A stretch of DNA of 64,000 bases from Anaerolineaceae bacterium (GTDB lineage: Bacteria > Chloroflexota > Anaerolineae > Aggregatilineales > Phototrophicaceae), in contig PABP01000014.1 of assembly GCA_002699585.1 (NCBI GenBank), positions 248,001 through 312,000 on the forward strand. The letters run 5' to 3'. Position 1 is the first letter of the stretch. Each line of letters opens with the position of its first letter. The notes beneath the pieces are model-generated. The model did no database searches, was not told where the DNA came from, and saw nothing but the letters and a program-made list of their open reading frames with translations. The translations under genes were made by a program, and so were the position numbers. Shown here one piece after another: positions 8,453-17,624 of the stretch.

Positions 8453-9823
8453 TTAGCGTGTTTCCAAAATCATAGGCAGGCCGTTTTCGATCACTAACAG
8501 GCCGCCAAACGAGAAATCGGCTTCGTAACCGCGCACGAACTTGGGATCAAACCGTTTTGCCAGGATCGCCAGCATGATGTGTGTCTCTAGTAGCGAGAAT
8601 TGATTGCCCAGGCAAATCCGCTGGCCGGAGCCAAAGGGATGATAAGCTTGCGCATGGCGTTCTTTTTCGGCTTCTGGCGCATGTCGATCCGGCTCAAAGC
8701 GCAGTGGGTCCTCCCAGAAATCAGGGTGGCGATGTGTAAAGTAGGGCAGAAGCATCATCACCGAGCCTTTTTCGATGTGATAGCCATCCATCACATCGTC
8801 TTCGACGACATCTTTAGCATACATCGGCGCAGGCGGGTACAGGCGCAGGGCTTCTTTGACCACCCGCAACGTGTAGGGCAGCCGCTTGAGGTCATCCAGT
8901 GTTGGGGCGGCATCGCCCAATTCACGATCCAGTTCCTCATGTAGTTTGGCTTTCACATCCGGGTTGCGAGCTAGCGCATACCAGATATGGCTCATCGTGC
9001 GTGCGGAAGTCTCGTACCCAGCGAAGAAGTTGGTCAATGCTTCGTCACGCAGCAGGTCCCGCGACATGCGCTCGCCCGTTTCTTTGTCTTCTGCTGTAAT
9101 CAGCTTCGAGAGCAAATCATTTGGATATTGGCTTTCATCCATCGCCAAGCGCTTATCCAGCACGTCATTGATATACGCATGCACCTTGTCATGCGCATGC
9201 CAGAAGGCTTTGTTGCTTCCTGTCGGCATCCAGTCGGGCAATTTGAACGGGTTGTTCGATGTCTCGCTGGCGTACGCGATCATCGTTTCGACGTATTCTT
9301 TGATTTCGAGAATTTCATCGGCAGAGTCTGTGCTGAAGATGGCCTTGAGAATGATCGACGCGGTGACGAGTGCCATCTCGTCAAACATTTCGACCTCGGC
9401 GTGTTGCGCTGCCATAGACTGCCAGCGCTCTGTCATCAGGAGTGTGTCGCGCAGCATAATATCGGAAAATTCTTGCACACCGCGCGGCGTATAGAATGGG
9501 GCCATCAGGCGCCGCTGACGCTTCCACAAATCGCCTTCACTGGTGATGACACCATCGCCGACGATATATTTGCGCACATTATCATAGCTTTCCAGCTTGA
9601 GGTAATTGCTGGCATTCGTCATCGTGATGTGGCGCACATAATCCGGGTGAACGACCATGACCAGCTTCTTAGGTCCGATCTGCACCTGGAAGAGGTCACC
9701 ATAGGCTTGCCAATTTTCACTCAGGAACTTGAGAAATCCGTCTGTGCTGATGTTGCGGAGATTTTTGAGACCAAACAGGTTTTTCGGGCCGGGAATAGAA
9801 CGCACTCCAGAATGGATGACCAC
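8453..9823 (-). CDS. Cytochrome P450
   Basis: A 456-residue haem monooxygenase with all the hallmarks: the I-helix oxygen-binding motif FFAGYETSART, the K-helix ExxR (VVKEALRLYPPAP), and the haem loop FGSGQRICLG whose Cys ligates iron (near residue 404). There is no membrane anchor; the protein starts close to IPGPKNLFGLKNL. Class and redox partner are not visible. I chose GTG 9823 because AGGAG sits 7 bases upstream; ATG 9844 has no ribosome-binding site and would bring that AGGAG inside the gene. A TetR regulator lies just upstream on the same strand with a palindrome between them. Confidence 0.9.
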   Translation of the reverse strand: MVIHSGVRSIPGPKNLFGLKNLRNISTDGFLKFLSENWQAYGDLFQVQIGPKKLVMVVHPDYVRHITMTNASNYLKLESYDNVRKYIVGDGVITSEGDLWKRQRRLMAPFYTPRGVQEFSDIMLRDTLLMTERWQSMAAQHAEVEMFDEMALVTASIILKAIFSTDSADEILEIKEYVETMIAYASETSNNPFKLPDWMPTGSNKAFWHAHDKVHAYINDVLDKRLAMDESQYPNDLLSKLITAEDKETGERMSRDLLRDEALTNFFAGYETSARTMSHIWYALARNPDVKAKLHEELDRELGDAAPTLDDLKRLPYTLRVVKEALRLYPPAPMYAKDVVEDDVMDGYHIEKGSVMMLLPYFTHRHPDFWEDPLRFEPDRHAPEAEKERHAQAYHPFGSGQRICLGNQFSLLETHIMLAILAKRFDPKFVRGYEADFSFGGLLVIENGLPMILETR

Positions 9824-9885
9824 GTTGTTAACTCCTAAATGCAATTAACTGGTTGATATTCTGGGCGAATGGGATGTCAGTATAT

Positions 9886-9907
9886 TTCTGGAATTTTCAT
9901 TCCAGAA
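9886..9907. promoter_or_regulatory. Candidate TetR operator ahead of the P450 gene
   Basis: A perfect inverted repeat: TTCTGGAAT (9886-9894), 4-nt spacer, ATTCCAGAA (9899-9907). It lies in the 123-bp gap between the TetR stop and the P450 start. A further ATTCTGG half-site lies at 9858-9864. The size and symmetry fit a TetR-family dimer site, but regulation is inferred. Confidence 0.55.
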
Positions 9908-9946
9908 TTGCTAGCAACTATAACATAGGCAGAGGGCTTTACAAGA

Positions 9947-10543
9947 TTAAGAATCGATTGGAGCTTCCAGAAAGCTGTATACCAATTGCTTGATGGCGTC
10001 CGAGAAGGGATAGGTGGGTTGTGCGCGCCGGATAGCCGCCAGTCCATATAACGTACATAGCATCAGATGGGTGAGGTGCTCGGCGTCGTGTTGGGTTGTG
10101 ATGGATGCAGACGCTTGTCCCGCTTTAACCACACCGAGGATGATGTCAGCAATTCTGAAAAAATGCGTGAAAATGATCTCGGTGATGTGCGCATCGCGTG
10201 TACCGAACTCCACCATCGTATTGAAGGTCAAAGAACCCTGGTTCTCTGGCGAATTTTGCAGAACGTTATCCAGCGAATCAAAGATGTAGCTGACAACTTC
10301 CATCGCAGAGGGGGTTTCTTCGACGAGTTGCACTAGGCGGAGTCGCTCTAACTCGCAGTAGCGGCCCAGTGCCTTGACGAAAACACCGCGCTTATCGCCA
10401 AAAGTATCGTACATACTGCTGGTGCTGATGCCCATCGCACGCTTCAAATCGAGGATGGAGGTTGCTTCAAAGCCCTTCTCCAAAAAAATCGAGATCGCTT
10501 TGTCTAAGACATCCTTCTCGCTGAACTCACGTTTCCTGGCCAT
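9947..10543 (-). CDS. TetR/AcrR-family transcriptional regulator
   Basis: A 198-residue protein. The N-terminal HTH reads VLDKAISIFLEKGFEATSILDLKRAMGISTSSMYDTFGDKRGVF (about residues 12-55), with the Y-x-x-F-x-x-K segment typical of TetR proteins. The C-terminal helical domain would bind an unknown ligand. It precedes the P450 gene on the same strand, so it probably controls it and itself through the palindrome at 9886-9907. Confidence 0.88.
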   Translation of the reverse strand: MARKREFSEKDVLDKAISIFLEKGFEATSILDLKRAMGISTSSMYDTFGDKRGVFVKALGRYCELERLRLVQLVEETPSAMEVVSYIFDSLDNVLQNSPENQGSLTFNTMVEFGTRDAHITEIIFTHFFRIADIILGVVKAGQASASITTQHDAEHLTHLMLCTLYGLAAIRRAQPTYPFSDAIKQLVYSFLEAPIDS

Positions 10544-10601
10544 AGCGTGTTCCTATGGGGTGTCGGTCAATCGACGCTGCCGTAGATGAGTACGGCCCAC
10601 C

Positions 10602-12794
10602 CTACTCTGATGGCTCGTCCTGGGTTGGCAGTAGCAAACCGAAGCTGCGCCGCATAAAAATATCCTGCGAGTTGATGGCAACGCCATTCGGCTGGCGGCG
10701 ATAGTACTTGGCATCGGGCCGCAGTTCCCAGGCAAAGGTATTATCGCGCAGTTGGGTCCTGAGGAAACGCATCAGCCGTTCGCGTAAGCGCTCTTCCAGG
10801 ATCGGGAAGACGACCTCCACCCGGTTATAGAGGTTACGCCGCATCAAGTCGGCGCTGCCCGCCAGGAACTTGAGATCATGCGGGGCATTCTGGAAGTAGT
10901 AGACGCGGCTGTGCTCCAAGAAGCGCCCGACGATACTGATGACTCGGATATTGTCGCTGATGCCCGGTAGTCCAGGGATCAGGCAGCATAGGCCACGCAC
11001 GATCAAGTCGACTTGCACGCCAGCCTGTGAGGCTTGGTATAGCTTTTGGATCATGACGTCTTCTTCAAGCTGGTTCATCTTAAAGATGAGATGGGCGGGT
11101 TTGCCCGCCTGGGCCGCTTCGATTTCGTTATCGACCAGGTCGACCAATGTATGGATCAGATATTCCGGGGCCACTTGCAAGCGGTCATATTGTGTTTCTG
11201 GTGCGTAGCCCGTCAGGCGGTTGAACAGGCGATTGGCATCATTCGCGATTTCGACGTTATTGGTCAGCAGGCCCAGGTCGGTATATAGGCGGGCAGTCGA
11301 GGCGTTGTAATTGCCTGTCCCCAGGTGTACATAGCGGTTGATGCCGCTGCCCTCGCGCCGTACCACCAGCGCGACCTTGGCATGCGTCTTGACGGGCAGC
11401 TCTTCCACACCATAGAGCACATGCACGCCCTTGGCTTCCATCTGACGCGCCCATTCCAGATTGTTCTCTTCGTCGAAGCGCGCTTTGAGTTCCACCAGCA
11501 CCGTGACCTGCTTGTCATTGTCACGGGCTTCCATCAACTGCTGCACGACGGGCGAATTCTTGCCGACGCGGTACAGCGTGGCTTTGATCGCCAACACAGC
11601 GGGGTCGTGGGCCGCTTGCTTGAAGAATTCCTCAACTGGCGTGAACGAATCATAGGGATGATGAACGAGGATGTCCTGATGGCGAATAGCCTCAAATATG
11701 CTGGTATCCGGCGAGAAGGACTCTGGGAAGCGCGGCACATAGGCACTGTACTTGAGATCAGGCCGATCCACACTTGCAAACTCGAACAAGTTGGCCGTGC
11801 CCAGGTGGCCATCAATCAGGTAGACCTCGCGCTCATCACGGATCTCTAGCCCACGTACCAGATGCGTCAACATGCGCTCGCTGATGGTATTCGGCACGCT
11901 GATGCGCACAACAAAACCAAAGCGCCGTTCGCGTACACCATGCTCAATGATCGAGGCCACATCGAGCATTTTTTCTTCATCTTCGTCCCACTCTAATTCA
12001 TAGTCGATGTCGCTGTTACGCAGCACTCGGAATGGATGAGCTTCGGCGATGGTCATACCGGGGAACATCACATCGAGATTGTCAGTGATGACATCTTCAA
12101 TCCATAGGAACTTGTGACCCTCTACCGGAAGGCCGCCGTACTGTGGCAACACCTGGTTCAAGTTGACCAGACGTGGCAGACCATCGCCCACTGGCACTTT
12201 AATGCGCGCGAATTCCAAACTGCGTTCGTCGGTATCGGGATGATGGCGCTCCAGGTAAATGCCCAGGTTCAAGCTCAGGTTGGAGATAAACGGGAAGGGC
12301 CGCGCATGGTCCGATGCCAGCGGCGTCAAAATTGGGAACACTTCAGTCCTGAAATAGGACCGAACGGCTTCACGTTCTTCGTTGGATAGGTCTTGCAAAT
12401 CAAGGATGGCGATATTTTCCGTACGCAGCAGGCTAAATAAGTGTTCCAGCGTCTGCCGCTGCTCCTTGATGAGTTCATTTACCTCGCTATGAATCTGCTG
12501 CATGAGGACTGAGGGTAGATAGCCATCAGGTCGCGTCCGCCCGATGCCCATACGCATTTTTTGCATATAACCGGGCACGCGCACCATGAAGAACTCGTCC
12601 AGATTGTTGCCGACAATGGCAATGAACTTGATGCGCTCCAACAGCGGGATGTTCTCGTCTGTGGCCAGTTCCAGCACACGTTTCTGGAAGTCAATCAGGC
12701 TCAATTCACGGTTAAGGTAGGTTTCTGGCGTCAGGTCAGTAGAAGGGGGCATAGGCGTTCGCGTATCTTCGTTGAATAAGTCATCATTTGTCAT
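10602..12794 (-). CDS. ppk1: Polyphosphate kinase 1
   Basis: A 730-residue protein of full family length that makes polyphosphate from ATP. The N-terminal domain begins YLNRELSLIDFQKRVLELA, followed by GNNLDEFFMVRVPG. The two phospholipase-D-like catalytic domains carry VKTHAKVALVVRR, with the His that is autophosphorylated (near 467), and LEHSRVYYFQNA, with the second catalytic His (near 626). VHLGTGNYN is also present. It stands alone; no exopolyphosphatase is adjacent. A 12-bp palindrome TGATCATGATCA (12847-12858) lies in its upstream region. Confidence 0.95.
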   Translation of the reverse strand: MTNDDLFNEDTRTPMPPSTDLTPETYLNRELSLIDFQKRVLELATDENIPLLERIKFIAIVGNNLDEFFMVRVPGYMQKMRMGIGRTRPDGYLPSVLMQQIHSEVNELIKEQRQTLEHLFSLLRTENIAILDLQDLSNEEREAVRSYFRTEVFPILTPLASDHARPFPFISNLSLNLGIYLERHHPDTDERSLEFARIKVPVGDGLPRLVNLNQVLPQYGGLPVEGHKFLWIEDVITDNLDVMFPGMTIAEAHPFRVLRNSDIDYELEWDEDEEKMLDVASIIEHGVRERRFGFVVRISVPNTISERMLTHLVRGLEIRDEREVYLIDGHLGTANLFEFASVDRPDLKYSAYVPRFPESFSPDTSIFEAIRHQDILVHHPYDSFTPVEEFFKQAAHDPAVLAIKATLYRVGKNSPVVQQLMEARDNDKQVTVLVELKARFDEENNLEWARQMEAKGVHVLYGVEELPVKTHAKVALVVRREGSGINRYVHLGTGNYNASTARLYTDLGLLTNNVEIANDANRLFNRLTGYAPETQYDRLQVAPEYLIHTLVDLVDNEIEAAQAGKPAHLIFKMNQLEEDVMIQKLYQASQAGVQVDLIVRGLCCLIPGLPGISDNIRVISIVGRFLEHSRVYYFQNAPHDLKFLAGSADLMRRNLYNRVEVVFPILEERLRERLMRFLRTQLRDNTFAWELRPDAKYYRRQPNGVAINSQDIFMRRSFGLLLPTQDEPSE

Positions 12795-12846
12795 AGTGAA
12801 ATCAGGAGGCTTTCTGTCACTTATGGGGCGGCATTATATCATACTC

Positions 12847-12858
12847 TGATCATGATCA
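12847..12858. promoter_or_regulatory. Short palindrome between divergent ppk1 and SDR genes
   Basis: TGATCATGATCA is a perfect 12-bp palindrome in the 248-bp divergent intergenic region. It might bind a regulator; a palindrome this short can occur by chance. Confidence 0.3.
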
Positions 12859-13042
12859 CGTTAAATTTCGTAAGATAAGCTGTTATAGCCCCTGTCACAA
12901 CGTTAATATTCGCCCCGATAGGGGGATGATTACACACTCGTAAACTGGACCTCATCAGGCCCTCATGCACCCTCGTTAATATCAATATAGATTATGAAAC
13001 GCAATCTGCGTCTTTTTAGGAATACATAATAGGGAAGTCAAA

Positions 13043-13996
13043 ATGACCGTTTTAGTCACCGGTGGCGCCGGATTTGTCGGCAATAATGTGGTTCGTCAGC
13101 TTGTCGCGCAGGGGAAAGACGTACGCGCGATGGTCCGTCATCCTGAAAAAGCGAAGATGCGCCTGGGCGACCTTGGGTCACAGGTCGAGATCGTCCGGGG
13201 TGATGTCACGGACCGACATGGCATTCAGCCGTTGTTTGAGGATTGCACGGCAGTCGTGCATACCGTCGCTATCAGCATGGAAAAAGGCGGTACGACCTAT
13301 GAAGAGGTCAATTACCAGGGCACGATCAATGTAGTCGATGCCGCTGCCGACGCCGGGGTCAAGCGCTTCATCAATGTCAGCCAGAACGGTGCGGATAGTT
13401 CGCTGCCGTATCGTTTTTTGGCCAGCAAGGGCAAGGCCCAGGAATACGTTGCTGCGTCTGATCTCAAGTGGACAGCCGTGCGCCCCTCAGCTATTTTTGG
13501 CCCCCAGGATGAGTTCTTCAATACGTTTGCGCGTTTGCTGCGCCTGACGCCGCTGGTGTTCCCGCTGGTTGGCGGCGGAAAAGCGGAGTTCCAACCTGTT
13601 TCCGTCGATGATGTGGCTACAGCCATTACGCGCTCACTGGACGACGACAGTACCATCGGCAAAGAACTGGGCCTGGGTGGCCCGGAAGTGCTGACCTTGG
13701 GTGAGATCGAAAAGCGGGTAATGAAGGCGCTGAATACATCGCGCTTGCTGGTCCCGGCACCGACCTGGCTGCTGCGTCCGGCGGTGGTGGTGATGCAATC
13801 CGTTCTGCCCGGTTCCCCGGTGACGACCAGCCTGCTCGATTTGCTGGCTGTCCCCAATACCGTGCCCAACAACGCCCTGGTTGAGCAGTTCGGCATGGAG
13901 CCGATTCCCTTTGCAGGCGAGCACATCACCTACCTGCGTGATACCTCTGCGGGCGAAGCCCTGCGTAAGTTCTTCACAGGCAAAGCCACCAACTAA
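13043..13996 (+). CDS. NDUFA9-like atypical SDR (NAD(P)-dependent epimerase/dehydratase family)
   Basis: A 317-residue protein starting VLVTGGAGFVGNNVVRQL, the Rossmann GxxGxxG motif for NAD(P). It continues with VRGDVTD and a KRFINVSQNGAD segment. The usual YxxxK active site is changed (YRFLASKGKAQEYV has S-K-G-K-A), as in atypical SDRs related to the complex I subunit NDUFA9, where catalysis is often absent. It could be an isomerase, a reductase or an assembly factor for quinone-linked enzymes. A palindromic repeat follows it. Confidence 0.75.
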   Translation: MTVLVTGGAGFVGNNVVRQLVAQGKDVRAMVRHPEKAKMRLGDLGSQVEIVRGDVTDRHGIQPLFEDCTAVVHTVAISMEKGGTTYEEVNYQGTINVVDAAADAGVKRFINVSQNGADSSLPYRFLASKGKAQEYVAASDLKWTAVRPSAIFGPQDEFFNTFARLLRLTPLVFPLVGGGKAEFQPVSVDDVATAITRSLDDDSTIGKELGLGGPEVLTLGEIEKRVMKALNTSRLLVPAPTWLLRPAVVVMQSVLPGSPVTTSLLDLLAVPNTVPNNALVEQFGMEPIPFAGEHITYLRDTSAGEALRKFFTGKATN

Positions 13997-14002
13997 CTAC
14001 GT

Positions 14003-14027
14003 GTAGTGGCAAGGCATGCCTTGCCAC
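14003..14027. repeat. Palindromic repeat family B, copy 1
   Basis: Arms GTGGCAAGGC and GCCTTGCCAC meet at a central AT, giving a near-perfect 25-bp palindrome just after the SDR gene. Related copies lie at 52992, 55771 and 56254. Confidence 0.7.
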
Positions 14028-14103
14028 CATATATATGGGCGTAGCCGCAGCTTGTACATGCTAAAATAGGGCATCAGCCAGCTAAGAGGGAAAGTGTACC
14101 CTT

Positions 14104-14733
14104 ATGCCCCACGTCATGGACCCGTTGATGGTCGATTACACGGATGCCCCTGCATTGTTATACCCCTATGTTCGCCACGAGCCTCGTGAAAACAATACGC
14201 TGGTTGTGCTGCTGCCAGGGCGCGGCTATCTCAACAGTCACCCCCTGATGCACTACAATCGCTTGATTGCGCTGCAACATCAGCACGATGTCCTCTCTAT
14301 AGACTATCGCTTTCAGCAGACGAACGTGGACTTCCAGCTTAAAGACATGCCGACCCTTATTGCCGAGTCAGTCCAAGCCATCAAGCAGGCGGCTGCCGAT
14401 TATGATGAGGTGTTTGTGGTCGCCAAATCCCTGGGCACGCTGATCGTTCCGGCACTCGTTGGTGAGGTTGCCAATCTGCGTGCCCTCATGTTGACGCCTG
14501 TCGGCTCCAGCATGGCCGACATCGGTGATACACCTGCGCTGGCCATCATCGGCACCGCCGACCAGGCCTATGTCCCTGAAAAGGCGACAGACACGGCAAC
14601 CGCTACCTGGCGCGTCTATGAGGGGCTGAATCATGGTCTGCAATACGCCGGGGATTGGGTCGGGTCGCTGCGCGTGCTAGGGGAAATTCTGGCTGGATGT
14701 GAGGACTTTTTACTGCGCGGAAATTCCGGTTAG
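14104..14733 (+). CDS. Alpha/beta hydrolase (dienelactone-hydrolase-like)
   Basis: A 209-residue protein with an alpha/beta-hydrolase pattern: LVVLLPGRGYLNSHPLMHY near the N-terminus supplies the oxyanion region, FVVAKSLGTL (about residue 103) holds the nucleophile elbow as A-K-S-L-G, and a late Asp (GTADQAY) and His (GLNHGLQY) complete a triad. The first glycine of the usual GxSxG is Ala. The substrate is unknown. The start ATG 14104 follows GAGGGAAAG at suitable spacing. Confidence 0.7.
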   Translation: MPHVMDPLMVDYTDAPALLYPYVRHEPRENNTLVVLLPGRGYLNSHPLMHYNRLIALQHQHDVLSIDYRFQQTNVDFQLKDMPTLIAESVQAIKQAAADYDEVFVVAKSLGTLIVPALVGEVANLRALMLTPVGSSMADIGDTPALAIIGTADQAYVPEKATDTATATWRVYEGLNHGLQYAGDWVGSLRVLGEILAGCEDFLLRGNSG

Positions 14734-14754
14734 ATATTAAAATGCAGTCATACC

Positions 14755-15681
14755 ATGCTATCAGAAATGAGCAAAATGACTGATCCTGAACAGCAACCCC
14801 AAGACAACAATATACCGCTGCCTTTTACAACGGAACCTGTCGCTGAAGTGCCCATTCAATCAGAGAACCTGCCTCCTCAGTGGACTATTTCCAAGCTATC
14901 GGATTTGTTCCTAAAGGGACTGCCTGCTATCGCTGGCCTGACGGCTATTTTTGCTGTTTTAGGCTACGTGATCGTCAATCTGTCGTTGGGGTTCTATACG
15001 GATATTCAACCATTTAGCGTCGTACTAAATCAGTATATCGCTACAGGTATTGCCGTATTCATATTGATGTCAATGATTGTTGTACCTGCATGGTTTTTTT
15101 CGCGTCGGCCTAGTCGTCTTTCTCGGATTGGCTTAAGTTTGATTATGGCTTTGAGTGAAGCATTTCCTCTCCATGTAGTTTTTTCAATATATAACAGAGG
15201 TTCGCGTGACCTCGAGAATATACTTCTAGAAGTAGGCATGTGGACAATCATATTTGTTTTTTTCATTGCTAGCGGCAGTGAACTCATAAACATGGCAACA
15301 AATAATAGAGATTTAGTCACAAAATTATTTGCTGGGACTTTGGGCACTTTATTTATTGTGCTTTACATCTTGGGAATTGTAGCAATATATCCTATTTTGC
15401 CACGATCATTAGGGGGCGGTTACATTGGTAAAGTTAAACTGATATTTGAAGGGGCTGATTTAGCTCGGAGTTTGAATTTACCGATGGTGAGCGATAAGGA
15501 GACAGACGAAATCTGCTTACTGGCTGAACTCACAGATGGCTACCTTATATACGATCCCTCTCAGACTCAGGCATTTGTAATAAAATATGATCTGGTGGTT
15601 GCGATACGCGACACTTGGGAACCACTCGACTGTAGTGCTCCATTTTTTAGTTCGTCAACTTTACCTACGGCTACCCCATAA
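14755..15681 (+). CDS. Polytopic membrane protein of unknown function
   Basis: A 308-residue protein with an N-terminal soluble Pro-rich stretch, about five transmembrane helices (roughly 57-80, 97-117, 123-145, 155-172 and 192-213), and a soluble C-terminal tail of about 95 residues with ICLLAELTDGYLIYDPSQTQAFVI. I recognise no family. Base composition is more AT-rich than its neighbours, which may mean recent acquisition. Several early Met codons make the start uncertain. The end overlaps the convergent lipoprotein gene by about 11 bases. Confidence 0.6.
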   Translation: MLSEMSKMTDPEQQPQDNNIPLPFTTEPVAEVPIQSENLPPQWTISKLSDLFLKGLPAIAGLTAIFAVLGYVIVNLSLGFYTDIQPFSVVLNQYIATGIAVFILMSMIVVPAWFFSRRPSRLSRIGLSLIMALSEAFPLHVVFSIYNRGSRDLENILLEVGMWTIIFVFFIASGSELINMATNNRDLVTKLFAGTLGTLFIVLYILGIVAIYPILPRSLGGGYIGKVKLIFEGADLARSLNLPMVSDKETDEICLLAELTDGYLIYDPSQTQAFVIKYDLVVAIRDTWEPLDCSAPFFSSSTLPTATP

Positions 15682-16075
15682 CTACACTCTCTCGCACGAT
15701 CTCAAACCACTCGCGCAGGGCGGTTTCGTCGCCCTCGTCGGCCATCGCCCGTAGATAAACGCGCACGCCACTTTCGACAACCGTTTCTTCTAGCAGTGGC
15801 ACAGTCTCATCGTCGAATGGCTCCGCGCGGACTTCAATGCGCAGCGTATCGTCCTCGCTGATGAATGCTAGCCAGGGTGGTGCTCCCGCCACGCTCAGCT
15901 TAACGACGCGCCAGCCGCGCGGGTAGCGCACCGTGAACACATCGGTCGTAATCGTGTCCTCGGTGATGGTAATGGGCGGCCCTGGCGTATGCGCCAACTG
16001 CGGCGGCACCTGCGCCGGGACGCAGGCGGCCAACAGCAGTAAAAGGGCCGCAATCGATAATCGTATGGATCGCAT
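15671..16075 (-). CDS. Small lipoprotein of unknown function
   Basis: A 134-residue protein from ATG 16075: MRSIRLSIAALLLLLAACVPAQ is a lipoprotein signal with an LAAC lipobox. The mature part reads DVFTVRYPRGWRVVKLS and later WLAFISEDDTLRIEVRA, resembling PsbP/DUF1795-like exported beta domains in which a YPxGW motif is usual. It starts about 10 bases after the stop of the anchored protein upstream, so the two probably form an operon. A longer start at 16126 would overlap that gene. Confidence 0.6.
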   Translation of the reverse strand: MRSIRLSIAALLLLLAACVPAQVPPQLAHTPGPPITITEDTITTDVFTVRYPRGWRVVKLSVAGAPPWLAFISEDDTLRIEVRAEPFDDETVPLLEETVVESGVRVYLRAMADEGDETALREWFEIVRESVVMG

Positions 16076-16085
16076 CGGCAAAGGG

Positions 16086-16595
16086 TTAAGGGGCGCGATT
16101 AGGCGCATCATCCTGGGCCAACCCACTCAGACCAGCATTGGGCAGGTCACAGCTTACAAAGCCGGACCAGCGCACGATCTCCCAAACGTCACTTTGTTCA
16201 TCCGGGCGCTCCACGCGGTTGTAGATGCAGATGCCGCTGAAGCCCTGGCCTTCTTCCCAGGTGGCTATCAATTGGACATCCCAGGCGTTGGGGCCATCCG
16301 GCTGTGCCCGCCGATAGACTGCGTTTAAGAAGTCACCCCATTCCGGTGGCGTGTAGGCATCGACACACGCGCTGACGCTGCCATCCGGGCAGGTATCCGC
16401 GACGTAGCTTTGCAGGGCCGTACTGAGGTGGCTCATGGCCGTTTCGTCGTCACCCTTACCCGCCGCATTCACAAATTCAATAGCGCTGGCAAAGGCTGGA
16501 TTTGTCTCCTGCGGGACCAGCAAAGCCGTAATAATCACAACGGCGACCAGCGCCAGCAGCACCCCAACCACCACAACCGGATTCAACTTACGCAT
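16086..16595 (-). CDS. Membrane-anchored protein of unknown function
   Basis: A 169-residue protein from ATG 16595 (a GAGA lies just upstream; an alternative start is 16628). MRKLNPVVVVGVLLALVAVVIITALLV is an N-terminal membrane anchor. It is followed by an exported domain with NAAGKGDDETAMSHLSTAL and Cys residues (DTCPDGSVSACVD) that may pair. The AxxxxDxxxAxxxL pattern resembles NTF2-like/DUF4878-type exported domains, but I cannot be sure. It is probably co-transcribed with the lipoprotein downstream. Confidence 0.55.
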   Translation of the reverse strand: MRKLNPVVVVGVLLALVAVVIITALLVPQETNPAFASAIEFVNAAGKGDDETAMSHLSTALQSYVADTCPDGSVSACVDAYTPPEWGDFLNAVYRRAQPDGPNAWDVQLIATWEEGQGFSGICIYNRVERPDEQSDVWEIVRWSGFVSCDLPNAGLSGLAQDDAPNRAP

Positions 16596-16826
16596 GAAGT
16601 TCTCATTTCTTGGCAAGACATGGTTCATACCTGGCTAGCATCATACGAAGAAGGCCTGAAGCCTGCAAGAGTGTGCCAGATGAATGCCGCATGAACATCC
16701 AATAAACACGACGTTTACCCTGCGTTTCCGCTGCTGAGGTTGCGTATTCCGGGGTAAAAGTGGTGTATAGTTAATGTGTGGGATCGCCCAATAGCCCACG
16801 TTCCGCTCATAGTGGGGGACACACCC

Positions 16827-17525
16827 ATGATCAAACGTTCAACCAACCCCAACGCCCATTTTCTGTTCGATTGGTTGCGCACGATGTTGCTGGCCCAATG
16901 GGGCGGCATTGTCGCTGTCGTGGCGGTGGCTGTGGTTCCCGTTCATATCCTGGGGGGTGACCAATTGATCCTCAGCTTCTTGGGCGTCTTGACATTTACA
17001 TTTATCGTCGGTCAAAACCAGCAGCATTTTCTGGAAGAGCGCAGCTACAAAAGACATCATAGCCATAAGAACTTCAATGGCTGGATGTTGGCGACCTTGC
17101 TGGGAGGCATGCTCAGCATATGGCCGGTGGCGCTTTTCATCGGCGAGCTAACGACCTTGCTGCGTTACCTGGGCTGGCAAGAGACGCTGGCGAATTTACC
17201 GCCCGTTTTGATCCATACCATGCTCTTCTTATTTACGCTGATTGGCATCGCCCAGTACTTCAAGCTGCGCCAGTATTTTGATTATGCCTGGTTATGGATG
17301 TTGGCGAATATCGTCGGCGGCATGATGTACCTGCCATTTATCCACGTCAGCGATTTGCCGCAACTGGTCGTCATGCTGACGTTGGCCATGCTGGCCCAAC
17401 ATATTGTGACCGGTGTCGCGCTGCTCTATTTGTTCCAGCAAGATAACGAGCCAGAAGACGGCCTGCGCGATTATGCCCGTGCCTATGTGGAACTCTACAG
17501 TCGCGAGGAGCGTCCTTACGAATAG
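16827..17525 (+). CDS. Polytopic membrane protein, paralog of the next gene
   Basis: A 232-residue protein with six or so hydrophobic helices. ATG 16827 has GGGGGA about 8 bases upstream; the longer start at 16776 has none. Near residue 170 YAWLWMLANIVGGMMYLPF closely matches SWLWVLANLVGGLVFSG in the following gene, and both proteins end in a short acidic tail after a last helix with ALLYLF or IMLFLF. The pair is a tandem duplication of an unknown family. Confidence 0.6.
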   Translation: MIKRSTNPNAHFLFDWLRTMLLAQWGGIVAVVAVAVVPVHILGGDQLILSFLGVLTFTFIVGQNQQHFLEERSYKRHHSHKNFNGWMLATLLGGMLSIWPVALFIGELTTLLRYLGWQETLANLPPVLIHTMLFLFTLIGIAQYFKLRQYFDYAWLWMLANIVGGMMYLPFIHVSDLPQLVVMLTLAMLAQHIVTGVALLYLFQQDNEPEDGLRDYARAYVELYSREERPYE

Positions 17526-17624
17526 GATCGTGACCTTATGGCTGTCGCGCTGGACGACGTCTTCCTTTGATTTTTGATATTTCTTGACCTGCACATGTTC
17601 CTTAAGTTTGAGAAAGAACAACCT

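Noticed and set aside
8987-9838. Long open frame (283 codons) on the plus strand opposite the P450 gene
   Set aside because: No ribosome-binding site or domain; it mirrors the codon structure of the P450 gene, whose motifs are unmistakable.
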